Shown here: positions 62,918-64,000 of the stretch, piece by piece
How the letters are laid out: every line of letters starts with the position of its first letter
Position numbering within the stretch: position 1 is the first letter of the stretch
Origin: an uncultured Oxalobacteraceae bacterium
GTDB taxonomy: Bacteria > Pseudomonadota > Gammaproteobacteria > Burkholderiales > Burkholderiaceae_D
Direction: 5' to 3'
Length of the DNA: 64,000 nucleotides
NCBI GenBank assembly: GCA_903862415.1
Contig: CAIOYD010000057.1
Location: forward strand, 62,001 to 126,000
The notes under the pieces: model-generated
Told to the model about the DNA's origin: nothing
Databases searched by the model: none
What the model saw: only the letters and a program-made list of their open reading frames with translations
Position numbers and translations under genes: made by a program

Positions 62918-63562
62918 ATGATGAACATTAATTTACCACTCTACTACTCTCAACGTGCTGCGCATTACGACGAGATTTATCAGCGCCCGGAACGGCAACC
63001 CGAACTCCAGGGTCTCTGCACTCAGCTGACCCAACTGGTGCAGGATAAAAATGTGCTCGAAGTCGCCTGTGGCACCGCTTACTGGACCGCGCACTGTGCA
63101 AAACATGCCAGCAGTGTACTGGCGACTGACAGTAATCCGGACATGCTGGCGCTGGCCAGAAAAAAACTAAGCGGACAGCCGCAGGTACAATTCCAACAGG
63201 CTGATGCCTTTGCCTTGCCTGAAGGTGATTACAATGCCTGTGTGGCAGGTTTTTGGTGGTCGCATGTCAAACGGTCCGAACAAACTGACTTTCTGGAACA
63301 ATTGCAACGTGTCGTTGGCAGTGGCAGTACGCTGGTGATGTTTGATAACTGTTATGTCGACGGTGACAGTACCCCGATTGCCCGTACCGATGCCGAAGGC
63401 AATACCTATCAGATTCGTCGCTTGCCTGATGGCAGTCGCCATGAAGTTATCAAGAATTTTTATACCGACAGCACCCTGCGCAAAAAACTGGCCCAGCATG
63501 CGCGCGATATTCGCGTCGTGCGCGGTCATTATTTCTGGATGCTGACCTGCGTGCTGCGTTAA
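62918..63562 (+). CDS. SAM-dependent methyltransferase
   Basis: 214 aa. It has the SAM-binding glycine-rich region VLEVACGTAYWTAHCAKHAS, the acidic loop LATDSNPDM and motif II/III-like FQQADAFALPEG. The family is class I, close to generic ubiquinone/menaquinone methyltransferase-like proteins; the substrate is unknown. It begins nine bases after cysB and ends 13 bases before the exported-protein gene, so all three may be co-transcribed. Confidence 0.85.
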   Translation: MMNINLPLYYSQRAAHYDEIYQRPERQPELQGLCTQLTQLVQDKNVLEVACGTAYWTAHCAKHASSVLATDSNPDMLALARKKLSGQPQVQFQQADAFALPEGDYNACVAGFWWSHVKRSEQTDFLEQLQRVVGSGSTLVMFDNCYVDGDSTPIARTDAEGNTYQIRRLPDGSRHEVIKNFYTDSTLRKKLAQHARDIRVVRGHYFWMLTCVLR

Positions 63563-63575
63563 GAGTCAGCTGGAT

Positions 63576-64000
63576 ATGACTGTGTTAGCCCGCGCTGTGA
63601 TTCTGTGTGCTTTGTTGTTGTCCTGCCAGTCAGTCTGGTCAGACGGAACGGAAGATGTGCCGCCTGAAAATGCCAATACCGGCAATATGAATCTGGTCGT
63701 GAGTGCACCCGCACCGATAGCCATCAACCTGCCAGAGCTAAATAATGGCGTGATCCAGTTGAAAAGTGCATTTTTGGGAAACTATGTCTCACTGTCGCAA
63801 AATTTCAAAAACAACAGTCCGACCAGCCTGAATCTGGCAACCCAGTCAATACCTGACACCACCGTAGGTTGGATGATCTTAGCCAAACCGGAACACACGG
63901 AAACTGTCATGAACCTGGGTTGGCGCTTTGGTTCTGATCAGCAGCTCGTCGTCAGCATGGCACAGCTGCGCGCCGATGTGGAACTCAACAACCGGCAAAA
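63576..64000 (+). CDS. Exported protein of unknown function (5' part, runs off the window)
   Basis: An open frame of 141 codons continues past the window end. The N-terminus (LARAVILCALLLSCQSVWS) is a signal peptide with a cleavage region around QSVWS. The mature part has no domain I recognise; it is polar, with LNNGVIQLKSAFLGNYVSLS and a later LGWRFGSDQQLVVSM. The signal sequence includes a Cys but no lipobox of the usual form. The gene starts 13 bases after the methyltransferase stop. Function unknown. Confidence 0.7.
   Translation, partial: MTVLARAVILCALLLSCQSVWSDGTEDVPPENANTGNMNLVVSAPAPIAINLPELNNGVIQLKSAFLGNYVSLSQNFKNNSPTSLNLATQSIPDTTVGWMILAKPEHTETVMNLGWRFGSDQQLVVSMAQLRADVELNNRQ

Noticed and set aside
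1-64000. tRNA, rRNA, prophage or insertion sequence other than the RAYT
   Set aside because: No cloverleaf-like or rRNA sequence, integrase, phage structural gene or classical transposase was seen by reading; a covariance or profile search would be needed to be sure.

Overview
The window reads as chromosomal DNA of a betaproteobacterium, most likely Burkholderiales and plausibly Oxalobacteraceae (inference). Two gene orders typical of that group support this: yebC-purD-hemF-nadD-rsfS-rlmH-maf-rng, and a sulfate-assimilation block of cysB divergent from tauE/cysI/DUF934/cysH/cysD/cysN/sumT. Composition is moderate in G+C. I saw no rRNA, tRNA, CRISPR array or prophage.

Layout. (1) 1-2190: the end of a poly-HAMP chemoreceptor, then a REP-associated tyrosine transposase (RAYT) with an inverted pair of REP hairpins on each side. 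(2) 2176-22836: a surface-polysaccharide locus with O-acyltransferases, glycosyltransferases, two methyltransferases, a Wzm/Wzt ABC exporter and the GDP-D-rhamnose genes manC, gmd and rmd. It looks like an ABC-exported, rhamnose-containing, methylated and acylated O-antigen. (3) 23204-30271: a TauE-like permease, an RhlE-like helicase, trhO and dnaE. (4) 30286-37342: an LPS core and ligation region, msbA plus a DUF5672 protein facing a waaL-GT9-GT8-GT9 operon. (5) 37547-46312: the housekeeping run rng to yebC and a Bcr/CflA-type exporter. (6) 46394-52317: an accessory island of paralogous PPP-phosphatase-like proteins that I do not recognise as a named family. It holds one two-domain protein, one catalytically ablated copy and one broken copy. 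(7) 52342-64000: psd, an M28 peptidase, the cys operon with its CysB-type regulator, a methyltransferase and the start of an exported protein.

Two things stand out. Nine REP hairpins share a GTAG foot and are scattered over 25 kb around the RAYT. Three protein genes end inside a REP and take their stop codon from it, because the element in GTAG-forward orientation stops all three frames. Second, the 46-52 kb island combines a paralogous phosphatase-like family (signature GDxDGS, GDxxxDR, GNH[ED], GH[DN]G), a pseudo-enzyme, a duplicated fragment of the adjacent exporter gene and a perfect 13-bp inverted repeat across a start codon.
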